Below, in pieces: positions 17,061-25,546 of a stretch of 64,000 bases of DNA. The notes below the pieces were generated by a model. That model saw only the letters and a program-made list of their open reading frames with translations, searched no databases and had not been told where the DNA came from. Positions within the stretch are counted from its first letter, which is position 1. Each line of letters opens with the position of its first letter. Position numbers and translations under genes: made by a program. The stretch lies in NCBI GenBank assembly GCA_032906765.1, contig JAJTZB010000004.1, positions 124,001 through 188,000 of the forward strand, in the 5' to 3' direction. Source of the stretch: Nitrososphaerales archaeon (GTDB lineage Archaea > Thermoproteota > Nitrososphaeria > Nitrososphaerales > Gagatemarchaeaceae).

Positions 17061-18532
17061 GAGACAGGGCGTCGCAGCAGCGCGCCAGCCAGCTTCCCCA
17101 CATCCTCGCTCAGCGACCTGTCGCCCGTAAGAGGCGGAGAGACTCTCTGCACAAACCTGCAGACCTTCCGGTCGAAGGGCGAAAGCTCGCCTTCGAACGA
17201 GCTGGCGTAGTTGGAGCCGCAGACCAACTCTATCGCGAGGATTCTCGCCACATTCTCGGCGACACGTACCGCCTTCAGCCCCGAGTTCACTCCGTAGCTG
17301 GCGTGGTCCTCAATCCCGACAGAGACGTTCGCCGGGTACGTGGAAAGCGGATAGACCTCCTTCGCGTTCTCAGCCGCAAGGGCTGACGCTGTGTACTCAC
17401 CGACCATCAGCCCGGACTGGAGGCCGGGTTCCCTCGCCAGAAACTTGTGCGCTGACGGGCTACTTGAGAGCAAAAGGTGAATCCTCGCTAGCGAGATGCC
17501 GCCCAAGTACGCTGTCGCGATTGACAGCAGGTCTAGCGCCATTGCGACGGGCTGCGCGTGGAAGTTTCCGCCATGAAGGGTGTCGCCCTTCTCTGTGAAG
17601 ACGGGGTTGTCGGTCACGGAGTTCAGCTCGCCGCTAACTATCCTAAGCGCAAATTCGAGAGCCTCCCTGGTCGAGCCGTGGACCTGCGGAGCGCACCTGA
17701 TCGAGTAGGAGTCCTGGGGGACAGGGTTGCTCCTGACTCTTCTGCTCCCCTTCAGCATGCCGGATATCCTCCTCGCGACCTGACGCTGGCCCTCCACCTT
17801 CCTCATCTGCATCAGCCTCTCGTCGAAAGCCTGAGTGCAACCCTTGAGAACCTCGGCTGTCAGTGCGACCGAGGCGTTGGCCGCCTCGAGAAGGAGTTCG
17901 CAGCGGTGGACTGCTAGACACGCGAGCGCTGTCGTGAATGACGTCCCGTTGATTAGGGAGAGTCCTTCCTTCGCCGCGAGTTCGACAGGCCGCAGCCCGA
18001 CGCGGTGGAGAGCCGCCCTGGAGCCGAGCAGCGTCCCCTTGTGATATGCCCGCCCTTCGCCGACCATCGTCAACGCCATGTGCGCAGACGGGACCAAGTC
18101 GCCGCTGGCCCCCAGCGAGCCGAACCAGGGAACGTGGGGCGTAACGCCGCGGTCGAGCATCTCCATGATCATCGTGGCCAAGGCAGGCCGCGCTGCGCTG
18201 TTTCCCCGGAGCAGGCCGTTGAGGCGTATCGTCATCGCCGCCCGCACCACTTCGACGGGCATGGGGTCGCCGACACCGATCGCGTGACTTCTGATCAGGT
18301 TGAGCTGGAGCTGCTTGACGCTCCTCCGCGGGACTACACTCCCGGATAAGTAGCCGAAGCCAGTGTTGACCCCGTAGATGACGTCGCCCCTGCTCACCCT
18401 GTCCTCGAGCAGGGAGCGGAACTTCTCCATCCTCTTCAGCGAGGAGCGGCCGACCGCCACCTTCTCGCCCTTCTCCGCTACCCTGATGACTGCGTCCACC
18501 GTGAGTGAACCGCCGTCGAGTGTTACTGTCAT
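17039..18532 (-). CDS. hutH: Histidine ammonia-lyase
   Basis: First step of histidine degradation: releases ammonia from histidine to give urocanate. The Ala-Ser-Gly triad that forms the MIO cofactor is in FGSLGASGDLVPSAHMAL. The N-terminal YGVNTGFGYLSGSVV, the NGTSF block and QDSYSIRCAPQVHG are also classical. Length 497 is normal. It converges with hutI and diverges from hutG, so all four hut genes sit within 5.4 kb as two divergent pairs. Confidence 0.96.
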   Translation of the reverse strand: MTVTLDGGSLTVDAVIRVAEKGEKVAVGRSSLKRMEKFRSLLEDRVSRGDVIYGVNTGFGYLSGSVVPRRSVKQLQLNLIRSHAIGVGDPMPVEVVRAAMTIRLNGLLRGNSAARPALATMIMEMLDRGVTPHVPWFGSLGASGDLVPSAHMALTMVGEGRAYHKGTLLGSRAALHRVGLRPVELAAKEGLSLINGTSFTTALACLAVHRCELLLEAANASVALTAEVLKGCTQAFDERLMQMRKVEGQRQVARRISGMLKGSRRVRSNPVPQDSYSIRCAPQVHGSTREALEFALRIVSGELNSVTDNPVFTEKGDTLHGGNFHAQPVAMALDLLSIATAYLGGISLARIHLLLSSSPSAHKFLAREPGLQSGLMVGEYTASALAAENAKEVYPLSTYPANVSVGIEDHASYGVNSGLKAVRVAENVARILAIELVCGSNYASSFEGELSPFDRKVCRFVQRVSPPLTGDRSLSEDVGKLAGALLRRPVSQLGAEA

Positions 18533-18562
18533 TCCAGTGACACCTCCGCGGAAAGTGGAACG

Positions 18563-18568
18563 TTTAAT
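18563..18568. promoter_or_regulatory. TATA-like box between hutH and hutG
   Basis: TTTAAT is about 30 bases from the hutG TTG (18596) and about 34 bases from the hutH ATG (18532). There is no ribosome-binding site before either. This is the second shared-promoter arrangement in the hut cluster. Confidence 0.4.
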
Positions 18569-18595
18569 CTTCTCTCTCCCAGAGAGGCGCGTGCG

Positions 18596-19552
18596 TTGAG
18601 AAAGCCCGTCAGCTACCCGACTCCCAGCTACACCGACCCCAGAGACAGGAGGGTCGTCTCGATGGTCAGGAAAGCGGATAGGGCCTCGCCTAGGGCTGTC
18701 AACCTGCTCGGTGTGCCGTTCGACGGCGCCGTGCTCGGGAGGAAGGGTGCGGCCGAGGGGCCGTCGGCGATAAGGCGCGCGATGAGGTTCTTTTCCAACT
18801 ACAACCCAGAGTTCGGGTTCGACCTCCTCAAGGCGAGGATAGTGGACCTAGGGGATGTTGTCGTCAGGTCGCCAGACGTCAGGAAGGTGCACGCAGACGT
18901 GGAGAATGAGGTCGGCGGCGCTCTCTCGAAGTCTTCGCTGCTGGTCGTACTCGGAGGCGACAACAGTGTCTCTCTGCCCTCGATCACTGCTTGCAGCGAG
19001 AAGTTCGGCAAGGTCGGACTGGTCGTCTTCGATTCGCACTACGACCTGAGGGAACCGATGAATGGCAGGCCGACGAGCGGCTCCTCTTACGGCACCGCTG
19101 TGAGGACGCTGGAGGGTCTTGACGGCTCCAGGCTCGTCGAAATCGGAATCCACGGCTTCCTGAACTCTCGCAGCTACGCCGACGAGGCGCGAAGGCTGGG
19201 CACGACCATCTTCACGGCGAAGGGTGTGAGAGAAGCCGGCACCCTCGCGGTGGCACGCAAGGCGTATGGGATTGCGTCCCGCGGCGCCGATGTCGTCTAT
19301 GTGAGCGTTGACATGGACTGCGTGGACGTCTCGTCAGTCTCTGGCGTCAGCGCACCGAGCGCCGGGGGGATCGACGCTAGGGAGCTCTTCGAGATGCTAT
19401 ACTTCCTCGGGACGGGACGCAAGGTCGTGTGCGCGGACATCGTGGAGCTCGCGCCTCCGCTAGACCCGACAGGCAAGTCCGAGGTTGTCGCTGCAACTGC
19501 TCTCGTCTACATGATTGCGGGTTACACCGCCAGGAGCGGTCGCCCTTCATAG
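18596..19552 (+). CDS. hutG: Formimidoylglutamase (ureohydrolase family)
   Basis: Last step of this histidine pathway: hydrolyses N-formimidoyl-glutamate to glutamate and formamide. Ureohydrolase metal motifs are FDSHYDLRE (Asp-x-His-x-Asp) and VSVDMDCVDVS (Asp-x-Asp). The first motif reads LGGDNSVSLPS, with Asn where agmatinases usually have a metal-binding His (GGDHS). Function is assigned mainly from the hut context; an agmatinase is the alternative. The start is TTG 18596 from promoter spacing. Confidence 0.86.
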   Translation: MRKPVSYPTPSYTDPRDRRVVSMVRKADRASPRAVNLLGVPFDGAVLGRKGAAEGPSAIRRAMRFFSNYNPEFGFDLLKARIVDLGDVVVRSPDVRKVHADVENEVGGALSKSSLLVVLGGDNSVSLPSITACSEKFGKVGLVVFDSHYDLREPMNGRPTSGSSYGTAVRTLEGLDGSRLVEIGIHGFLNSRSYADEARRLGTTIFTAKGVREAGTLAVARKAYGIASRGADVVYVSVDMDCVDVSSVSGVSAPSAGGIDARELFEMLYFLGTGRKVVCADIVELAPPLDPTGKSEVVAATALVYMIAGYTARSGRPS

Positions 19553-19598
19553 GAGGGCGCGTGGTCCTGATCAAGCTCGGCTGGGGGCTGCTCTCCGC

Positions 19599-20582
19599 AT
19601 GAGATACGCCACGCTGGGCAAGACCGGTCTGAGGGTTTCGAGGCTGGCCATCGGATGCATGAGTTTCGGAGGCCCGGATGCAAGAGGCTACGAGTGGACG
19701 CTCGACTACGAGGACTCGAAGAAGGTGATCGACAGGGCTGTGGACATCGGGATAAACTTCTTCGACACCGCTGACGTCTACTCCTGGGGAAGGTCAGAGG
19801 AGATAGTCGGCAGGGCGCTTGAGGGAAGGAGGAAAGACGTTGTCATAGCGACGAAAGTCGGCCTCCCCACGGGGGAGGGGCCTGACGAGCGAGGCTTGAG
19901 CAGAAAGCACATCAAGACTAACCTCGCAAAGTCGCTCAAGCACCTCAGGACGAACCGTATTGACTTGTACCAGATCCATCGCTGGGACTACGCGACGCCG
20001 ATTGAAGACGTGCTGAGGACGCTGACGGACGCCGTCAGGAAGGACAAGGTGGTAGACAACATAGGAGCGTCCAGCATGTGGGCGTGGCAGTTCGCAAAGG
20101 CACTCTACACCAGCGACAGGCTCGGCCTCGAGAGGTTCGCTACTATGCAGAACCACTACAACCTGGCTTACAGGGAGGAGGAGAGGGAGATGATTCCGCT
20201 TTGCAGGGAGGAGGGGGTGGCCATCATGCCCTGGAGCCCGCTCGCTAGGGGGTTCCTCAGCGGGAAGTATAGGAGAGGCAGAAGGTCCGCGACGCTCAGG
20301 TACAGGAAGGACAACCTGATCCGGGAGAGGTTCTTCAGACCGGAGGATTTCGACGTGGTCGAGAGACTCGTGGAGGTGGCAAAGCAGAAGGGTGTCAAAC
20401 CTTCTCAGGTAGCTCTCGCGTGGCTCCTGAGCAAGAAGTACGTCTCTTCGCCGATCGTTGGCCCGACGAGCGTGGAGCAGCTGGAGGAGCTGGTCGAGGC
20501 GGTCAGCGTCAGGCTGAAGAACAGCGACATCAAGCGGCTCGAGGAGCCGTACAGCCCACACCGAGTCCTAGGGTATCACTAA
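19599..20582 (+). CDS. Aldo/keto reductase
   Basis: NADPH-dependent oxidoreductase with a TIM-barrel fold. It begins MRYATLGKTGLRVSRLAIGC, typical of the YdhF/YajO-type AKRs. Catalytic residues are visible: Asp and Tyr in FFDTADVYSWGRSEE, Lys in VVIATKVGLP, and His in LYQIHRWD. The C-terminal cofactor block is SSPIVGPTSVEQLEE. The product is 327 residues. The reading frame is open upstream into the hutG end, but ATG 19599 gives the family N-terminus. The substrate is unknown. Confidence 0.93.
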   Translation: MRYATLGKTGLRVSRLAIGCMSFGGPDARGYEWTLDYEDSKKVIDRAVDIGINFFDTADVYSWGRSEEIVGRALEGRRKDVVIATKVGLPTGEGPDERGLSRKHIKTNLAKSLKHLRTNRIDLYQIHRWDYATPIEDVLRTLTDAVRKDKVVDNIGASSMWAWQFAKALYTSDRLGLERFATMQNHYNLAYREEEREMIPLCREEGVAIMPWSPLARGFLSGKYRRGRRSATLRYRKDNLIRERFFRPEDFDVVERLVEVAKQKGVKPSQVALAWLLSKKYVSSPIVGPTSVEQLEELVEAVSVRLKNSDIKRLEEPYSPHRVLGYH

Positions 20583-20638
20583 AGAGCGGCTTCGGCGAAA
20601 CTGGAACGCGTATACGTCACCTGCCCTTGTTGGGGCAT

Positions 20639-21202
20639 ATGGCGAAGATCACTCGCCGTGCTGAGGCCGCCACCGTGCTCGCCATACTTGTTATCGTTTT
20701 CTCATCGATAATGGCCGGGGTCGGACTTGCCGCGTTCGTCTCAGTCGTCACCGGCTCTTGGCCGACTCTCGACCTCCCCGTTCCGGTAAGGCTGCTGGGC
20801 GCGTTCCTTGCGGCGGTCGGCGTGTTTTCAATCGTCATCGTTTCTAGATACAGGAGTCTGAGGGACGTCCTTGACTCGACAGCTGTCACTATGCTGAAGT
20901 TCTACCACAGGACGCCGCTCGAGAGACCGGAGGGAAGAACGGAGCGGTTCATCCCCACAGGTCCCTACAGGTATGTGAGAAACCCGATGTATTTTGGCGC
21001 GGTCTGCATCGCGTTCGGACTCGCGGTGGCGCTTTCGGCCGTCGCCGGCCTTTTCTGGGGCACAGTCCTGACAATCTGGTTCTGGTTCGTCTGGATACCT
21101 TTCGAGGAGAAGGAGCTTGATGCGCTGTTTGGAGACAGTTACCGGGATTACAAGCGCCGAGTCCCGAAGCTCTTCCCGTACGGAAGGTCCTACAGGGCAT
21201 GA
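20639..21202 (+). CDS. Isoprenylcysteine carboxyl methyltransferase-like membrane protein
   Basis: A 187-residue membrane protein with about four to five helices and the ICMT/PEMT signature: TGPYRYVRNPMYFGAVCI (R-x-P-x-Y) followed by EEKELDALFGDSYRDYKRRV near the C-terminus. Archaeal and bacterial relatives methylate lipids or small isoprenoid acceptors using S-adenosylmethionine; the substrate here is unknown. ATG 20639 was chosen because the upstream open stretch overlaps the aldo/keto reductase. Confidence 0.85.
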   Translation: MAKITRRAEAATVLAILVIVFSSIMAGVGLAAFVSVVTGSWPTLDLPVPVRLLGAFLAAVGVFSIVIVSRYRSLRDVLDSTAVTMLKFYHRTPLERPEGRTERFIPTGPYRYVRNPMYFGAVCIAFGLAVALSAVAGLFWGTVLTIWFWFVWIPFEEKELDALFGDSYRDYKRRVPKLFPYGRSYRA

Positions 21203-21277
21203 ACTCGGACGTGTAAATATGCTTTACAGTGGCCGTCCTAGGCAGATCGAGGATGTGGGGTCGGAGTTCCCAGTCGG

Positions 21278-21514
21278 CTACTTCACGTGTGCTGGTTTGT
21301 GCACGAAAGCCTCGACGAGCAGCCGGACATCCTTGCCCTGCTTCCTCGACTGCTTGTAAAGGTCCTCCCGTCTGGCAGGGGCCATCTTGTTCCAGTAGTT
21401 GGCAATGTCGTCAGCTACCTCGAACACGTAGTACTCTCCCTGCTTGAACGGGGCTTCACGACCCTTCTCGACGATTGGCGCGGTCCCGTCGTCTTTGACC
21501 CTGATAGAGGCCAT
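21278..21514 (-). CDS. Small hypothetical protein
   Basis: A 78-residue soluble protein rich in charged residues, starting MASIRVKDDGTAPIVEKGRE and ending in a basic/helical half (RREDLYKQSRKQGKDVRLLV). No family recognised. The start is isolated by an AT-rich stretch upstream. It lies between a membrane methyltransferase and a tiny basic gene, both on the opposite strand. Confidence 0.55.
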   Translation of the reverse strand: MASIRVKDDGTAPIVEKGREAPFKQGEYYVFEVADDIANYWNKMAPARREDLYKQSRKQGKDVRLLVEAFVHKPAHVK

Positions 21515-21632
21515 ACGGCCTCCCCCGCGAGGGTCTGGTTAAAAGAGGTGAGCGGGCGAAACAAACTTGCCTGGTTCAGCGACGTCGGTAGCTGCGCCCC
21601 CTTTATATGACGGAACGCCGTTCTGAACACCC

Positions 21633-21812
21633 ATGAGAGAGTCGCGAAAGGGGGAGAAGACGCATCTGCCGCGGGACTCGTATGAGGAGTGGTCTGAGGC
21701 CCAGACGGCGAAGCTCATCGCGATAAAGCACCGAAAGGCACCGAAGAATACGTACAAAGCCCGGGTAGTGAAACGCCCAAAGAAAGTCAAGAGGGCGCGC
21801 AAGAAGGCATAA
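21633..21812 (+). CDS. Small very basic protein
   Basis: A 59-residue frame starting MRESRKGEKTHLPRDSYEEW and ending in a Lys/Arg-rich tail (KARVVKRPKKVKRARKKA). TTATATGA at 21602-21609 is about 27 bases before the ATG, so it has a promoter for a leaderless mRNA. The basic tail suggests nucleic-acid or ribosome binding; this is an inference. No known family was recognised. Confidence 0.6.
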   Translation: MRESRKGEKTHLPRDSYEEWSEAQTAKLIAIKHRKAPKNTYKARVVKRPKKVKRARKKA

Positions 21813-21834
21813 CACAGACGCGCGGGTTGCTCTT

Positions 21835-22020
21835 TTGACTTCCAGGCGGACTGTCTTACTTATCCTACCGCTCGTCGCCATCTTCGTAATCATCCTTACC
21901 TACCTTCAGCTGTTCTCGTCGACGCTCGTGATAGTCGTCCTGCTGGCGCTGTATGCTGCAGTGAGCCTCAGGAACAGAAGGAAGTTCTCGAAGGAGAAGG
22001 GAGCTGGTCAGGCTGCGTGA
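21835..22020 (+). CDS. Small single- or double-span membrane protein
   Basis: A 61-residue protein: short basic N-terminus (MTSRRTV), a continuous hydrophobic stretch of about 38 residues able to form two helices (LLILPLVAIFVIILTYLQLF then STLVIVVLLALYAAVSL), and a basic tail (RNRRKFSKEKG). The start is TTG 21835, 22 bases after the previous gene. Function unknown. Confidence 0.5.
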   Translation: MTSRRTVLLILPLVAIFVIILTYLQLFSSTLVIVVLLALYAAVSLRNRRKFSKEKGAGQAA

Positions 22021-22062
22021 TTCTAACGGGTCCCAGGTGGTCGCGGAGGCATCGCCATCGAC

Positions 22063-22257
22063 TCATCTGCTAAGGAGGACCTGCTTCCATCTCTTCAGGC
22101 TCTCGTTCTCGGCCGTCAATAGCTTCAGCTTCTTTGAGTGAAGGAACTTCTGGAACTCCCAAGCCAGGTGGACGTCTTCGGGGTCGTTCTCGTCGAGAAG
22201 CGATGCTATGAAATCCGCGAAGTTCCCTTCCAGCTTCTTGAGGGTCTCGCTGTTCAT
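22063..22257 (-). CDS. Small helical hypothetical protein
   Basis: A 64-residue protein from the internal ATG at 22257 (MNSETLKKLEGNFADFIASL). The open frame continues upstream to 22338 but that part looks non-coding. It is acidic in the first half and Lys-rich in the second (FLHSKKLKLLTAENESLKRW), consistent with a small coiled coil. No family recognised. Confidence 0.5.
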   Translation of the reverse strand: MNSETLKKLEGNFADFIASLLDENDPEDVHLAWEFQKFLHSKKLKLLTAENESLKRWKQVLLSR

Positions 22258-22432
22258 GCCCGAGTTTGCTTCTCTCCTGCACTGTAAGGGGGCTGCCGAA
22301 GGGTTAAGCGGCCAAGGCAACTTTTGTTGCCTTTTCATGAAATTGAAATAGACAACTCCAGGCGCATCAGCTTCGAGTTCGCTTGACAGAGAGGAAACCC
22401 CTCTAGGGGATGGGGTGGGCGTCGAGCACGAC

Positions 22433-22603
22433 TCATTCCGGATCGTTCAGGACGCTCCTGCACCTCTCGCAGTACCTCGCGGTGGGGGCGTTCGGATACC
22501 CGCAGTTCCCGCAGTAGAGCGGGCCAGCCCTCTCAACCGCCTCTCGACCGATTGTGTTCGAGAGCAGAGCCTCGGGTCGAGCATCGCGTCGATCCTGATT
22601 CAT
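22433..22603 (-). CDS. Small zinc-ribbon protein
   Basis: A 56-residue frame starting MNQDRRDARPEALLSNTIGR and ending in a clear zinc ribbon, YCGNCGYPNAPTARYCERCR (two CxxC pairs ten residues apart). Short zinc-ribbon proteins of this form are common in archaea and often bind nucleic acids or partner proteins. The role here is unknown. Confidence 0.65.
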   Translation of the reverse strand: MNQDRRDARPEALLSNTIGREAVERAGPLYCGNCGYPNAPTARYCERCRSVLNDPE

Positions 22604-22827
22604 TCCCCAGTCTATCCCTTTCTCTGACCAGAATGGACACAGTAGTGGATACAGTTTTCGGTCTATTGCTCCTCTGCAGCGAACCGTCTAACGTTGGAAG
22701 AAGTTGGGCTCGGGTCTTGAGACTCTCGTCCGAAGCGTTCTCTACGTCGGACCAGAGCAGGTTTCCAGAAGGGAACGAACTACGGGCATGATTAAATAGC
22801 CATGGGAGCCCTCTAACCCGCAGAGTC

Positions 22828-23460
22828 TTGTACAAGAAGTCATTCACAGCGCTTGCGATTACGCTTGTTGTTCTGGTCGTAGTCACCGCGCCTTCGATAG
22901 AAGCGGCCACATACGCAATCACGGTCCAGACTGACGCCAGCTCGTATTCGGGAGCCCAGACCCTCTTGGCCTCAGGCGCAGTCTCGCCTCCACCCGGCCC
23001 TGGCACTGCGGTAGCGCTGAAAATCCTGAACCCATCGGGGACCTTGGCGGCCATCGGCTCGGCCCCGGTCAACGGGTCAACAGGCTCCTACCAACACAGC
23101 TTCGTCCTCGGAGGCTCAACGAACTGGGTCGCCGGAACCTACACGGTCAACGCCACGTGGGGCAACTCTGCAACGGGCCCTGCGATCTCCAAGACCACCA
23201 CCTTCGCCTACTCTCCTAGCGTGAGCACCACGACCAGCTCGACGACGACCAGCAGCACGTTGACCGCCCCCTCAACATCCTCATCGAGCACGAGCAGCAC
23301 CCAGACCACCACTTCGAGCTCTACTCAAAGCGGCGGTGGCGGGATTCCTGAATTCCCATTTCAGATCCTGACCGTGACTTTCTTCACGTTCGTCCTGGTC
23401 GCATCGTACCTGCTGGCAAGGAGATACGCGATGCCCGGCGGCAGACTGAGGAGACCGTAG
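22828..23460 (+). CDS. Secreted protein with PEF-CTERM-like sorting tail
   Basis: A 210-residue exported protein: signal peptide (YKKSFTALAITLVVLVVVTA, cut near IEAATYA), an Ig-like beta domain (residues about 28-130), then a Thr/Ser linker of about 35 residues likely to be O-glycosylated. The C-terminal tripartite signal is GGGGIPEFPFQILTVTFF with a transmembrane helix and the basic end RRYAMPGGRLRRP. The IPEF motif plus helix plus Arg cluster is the layout recognised by archaeosortases. The next gene, 31 bases downstream, encodes such an enzyme. The start is TTG 22828, about 32 bases after ATTAAATA. Confidence 0.8.
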   Translation: MYKKSFTALAITLVVLVVVTAPSIEAATYAITVQTDASSYSGAQTLLASGAVSPPPGPGTAVALKILNPSGTLAAIGSAPVNGSTGSYQHSFVLGGSTNWVAGTYTVNATWGNSATGPAISKTTTFAYSPSVSTTTSSTTTSSTLTAPSTSSSSTSSTQTTTSSSTQSGGGGIPEFPFQILTVTFFTFVLVASYLLARRYAMPGGRLRRP

Positions 23461-23491
23461 ACCAAGGCTCTCCACCGGTGCGTTCGAGACC

Positions 23492-24400
23492 GTGGACAGA
23501 GCCTACCTTCGATTCGTCGCATGGATTGGGACAGCTTCGGCCATCGCGGCGCTGGCGGCTCCGAACTTCCTGCCACTGCTGGGACAAGCGGTAAACGATG
23601 CGTTCGGCACAGTATTCCCGGCCATACCATTTGCTGGGCTCCTAGCCCTGCTTTTCCTGTTCCGCTGGGGCGACCTGCGCAAACTCCTGATGAGAGAAGA
23701 GGGTTTGGTGTCGAACCCTCTAACGAGGCTCCTCGGGCTCGGCATCATTGTCTCGCTTCTCGCGCTTCGGGGAGTGACGAGCCAGCTAGTGGAGCTGTCA
23801 GGCGTGGCCGTGGTCTTCGTCTTCTATGGGACCGCGCTCGTCCTGAACCCACTGACGTGGAGAATGACGCTTCCATACGCGGCGATATGCGCTGTTGGAG
23901 TCGCGGCTCCCGGGATCTTGCAGTGGAGCCTTGGAGAGCCTCTCGCCTGGCTGTCCTCGGTCTTCTCGGCTGGGATAGTCTCTCTGAGCGGCGTCCCAGT
24001 CGTCTGGCAGGGGACTCAGTTTGCCCTTCAGTCAAAGACGGGTGAGCTTGTGACAGCCACAATCACCCCCGGCTGCTCGAGTATAATCTCCGTCACGACC
24101 TTTCTAGGCCTCTTGGGGCTGATGCACATCGACATGGGGAAAGACGTCTTCTCCACCGTCAAGCTCGCTGTAGCAGGGGTAGTTGCACTGACGGCCCTGA
24201 ATTCGGCGAGGATCGCCATCCTGATTTTCGTAGGCTACGAAGGTGGGGCGGACGCGCTCTGGAGCGTACATAACTGGGTCGGCTACGCATTGTTCCTTGG
24301 GTTCTACGTCGCGACCCTTCTCATCTATCCAAGGATGGGCGGACGCGTGAAGTCGGCGACGCTTTCATTGAGCGGAGCGTCTCCAGCCAACATCGGCTAG
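23492..24400 (+). CDS. Archaeosortase (exosortase/archaeosortase family)
   Basis: A 302-residue membrane protein with about eight helices. The catalytic triad of the family is visible in order: Cys in ITPGCSSIISVTTFLG (about residue 190), Arg in TALNSARIAILIFVG, and His in WSVHNWVGYALFLGFY. It should cleave and re-anchor proteins bearing PEF-type C-terminal signals, such as its upstream neighbour. It is probably in one operon with that gene. The closest named groups are the PEF-CTERM sortases and the thaumarchaeal archaeosortases. The start is GTG 23492. Confidence 0.85.
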   Translation: MDRAYLRFVAWIGTASAIAALAAPNFLPLLGQAVNDAFGTVFPAIPFAGLLALLFLFRWGDLRKLLMREEGLVSNPLTRLLGLGIIVSLLALRGVTSQLVELSGVAVVFVFYGTALVLNPLTWRMTLPYAAICAVGVAAPGILQWSLGEPLAWLSSVFSAGIVSLSGVPVVWQGTQFALQSKTGELVTATITPGCSSIISVTTFLGLLGLMHIDMGKDVFSTVKLAVAGVVALTALNSARIAILIFVGYEGGADALWSVHNWVGYALFLGFYVATLLIYPRMGGRVKSATLSLSGASPANIG

Positions 24401-24568
24401 GATCAAAGGGTTGTTGTAACCCCGGCCTCTCTTTAGAGTGGCCTTGCGTTACTCGAATCCTTGAGGCTCATCCCAATGGGCGTCTTCTGGTGGGCCCAGG
24501 CCTGAACGGCTGCAGGGGGGCGGGTTGTGGTTGGGGCTCGGGGAAGTCTGGGAAGCTCACTCCGCATC

Positions 24569-25480
24569 TCACCTGGAGGCTGCGGGCGTCGCTGTGAGTT
24601 CCTTCAGCTGCTCTCCCCTCAGCACAACCAGCTTGACCTTCCGTCCGATTGTCTCCTCGCCCAGCGCGCCTTCGAGGTCCTGGATGCCCCTGAGCGTCTG
24701 GTCACCGAACTTCAGCAGCACGTCCCCAAGCGCTAGTCCCGCCTTCTTTGCCGCACTCTCGGGTTCCACCGAGTAGACCATCAGCGCGGTGTCCTGGTCC
24801 ACGTCGGCGCGTGAGGCCACCTCCTCGGGCAGCTCTATCGGGCTGGAGACGATGCCCAGGTAGGCCCTCTTCACGCTCTCGCCCTTCGCCATCTTCTCGA
24901 GCGACGTGCGGATTGTGTCTACGGGTACTGCGATGCCCCTGTTCATCACGTACGCTACGTTCATGGCAACCATCTTGCCGCTCGCGTCGACCAGAGGGCC
25001 GCCAGAGTAACCCGGGTTCAATCTGGCGTCCGTGACTACGGCGTTCGGAATCGAGAACCTCCACCAGCCACCTATCGGCCTGTTGACGCCTGTGACAATG
25101 CCGGAGGTTGCGCTCACTGCGCCAGAGAACGGGTTCGCCAGAGCCAGCACGAACTGGCCCACCTTGAGGCTGCTTGAGTCGCCGAGCTCCATCGGCTTCA
25201 GGTCTCCAACGTCAACCTTGAGCAAAGCGAGGTCGGCGTACGGGTTCCTGCCGACGACCTTGGCATTGAGCTTCCTTCCGTCGCTCGTCCCCACCTCGAC
25301 CTCGTCCAGCCTGTGGACGACGTGGTTGGCTGTGAGGATGCGCCCCTCGGTGTCGATGACCACGCCCGTCCCCGACCTTCCGTTGAGCCCGACGCTGACC
25401 ACGGAAGCTGAAGCGCTCTTGGTCACGTCCTCGATTGCACCCGACAATCGCTGCAGAAATTCTGAACTGTTGGTTTGCAT
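24569..25480 (-). CDS. HtrA/DegP-like trypsin-PDZ serine protease
   Basis: A 303-residue protein. The triad is His in GRILTANHVVHRL, Asp in YADLALLKVDVG and Ser in RLNPGYSGGPLVDASG (usual GNSGGPL, here with Tyr before SGG). A PDZ domain follows from about residue 215 (VYSVEPESAAKKAGLALGDV). There is no signal peptide or membrane anchor at the N-terminus (MQTNSSEFLQRLSGAIEDVT), so it is predicted to be cytoplasmic or to have an uncharted export route. Probable role: quality control of damaged proteins. Confidence 0.9.
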   Translation of the reverse strand: MQTNSSEFLQRLSGAIEDVTKSASASVVSVGLNGRSGTGVVIDTEGRILTANHVVHRLDEVEVGTSDGRKLNAKVVGRNPYADLALLKVDVGDLKPMELGDSSSLKVGQFVLALANPFSGAVSATSGIVTGVNRPIGGWWRFSIPNAVVTDARLNPGYSGGPLVDASGKMVAMNVAYVMNRGIAVPVDTIRTSLEKMAKGESVKRAYLGIVSSPIELPEEVASRADVDQDTALMVYSVEPESAAKKAGLALGDVLLKFGDQTLRGIQDLEGALGEETIGRKVKLVVLRGEQLKELTATPAASR

Positions 25481-25546
25481 GTCTATCGTCAGGTGGTAGA
25501 GGGGGGCCCCTACTTGTTGAGTGGGTAGCGCAGGAAGCCAGTCACG

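Noticed and set aside
18535-18560. A possible motif copy (CACCTCCGCGGAAA) between hutH and hutG.
   Set aside because: Only the central CACCTCCGC matches; the GGGTTCATT half is missing, so it is probably chance.
24401-24568. The gap after the archaeosortase, with a small GGGTTGTTGTAACCCC hairpin, as an RNA gene.
   Set aside because: The hairpin is short and isolated. It may be a transcription stop, but there is nothing further to support an RNA.
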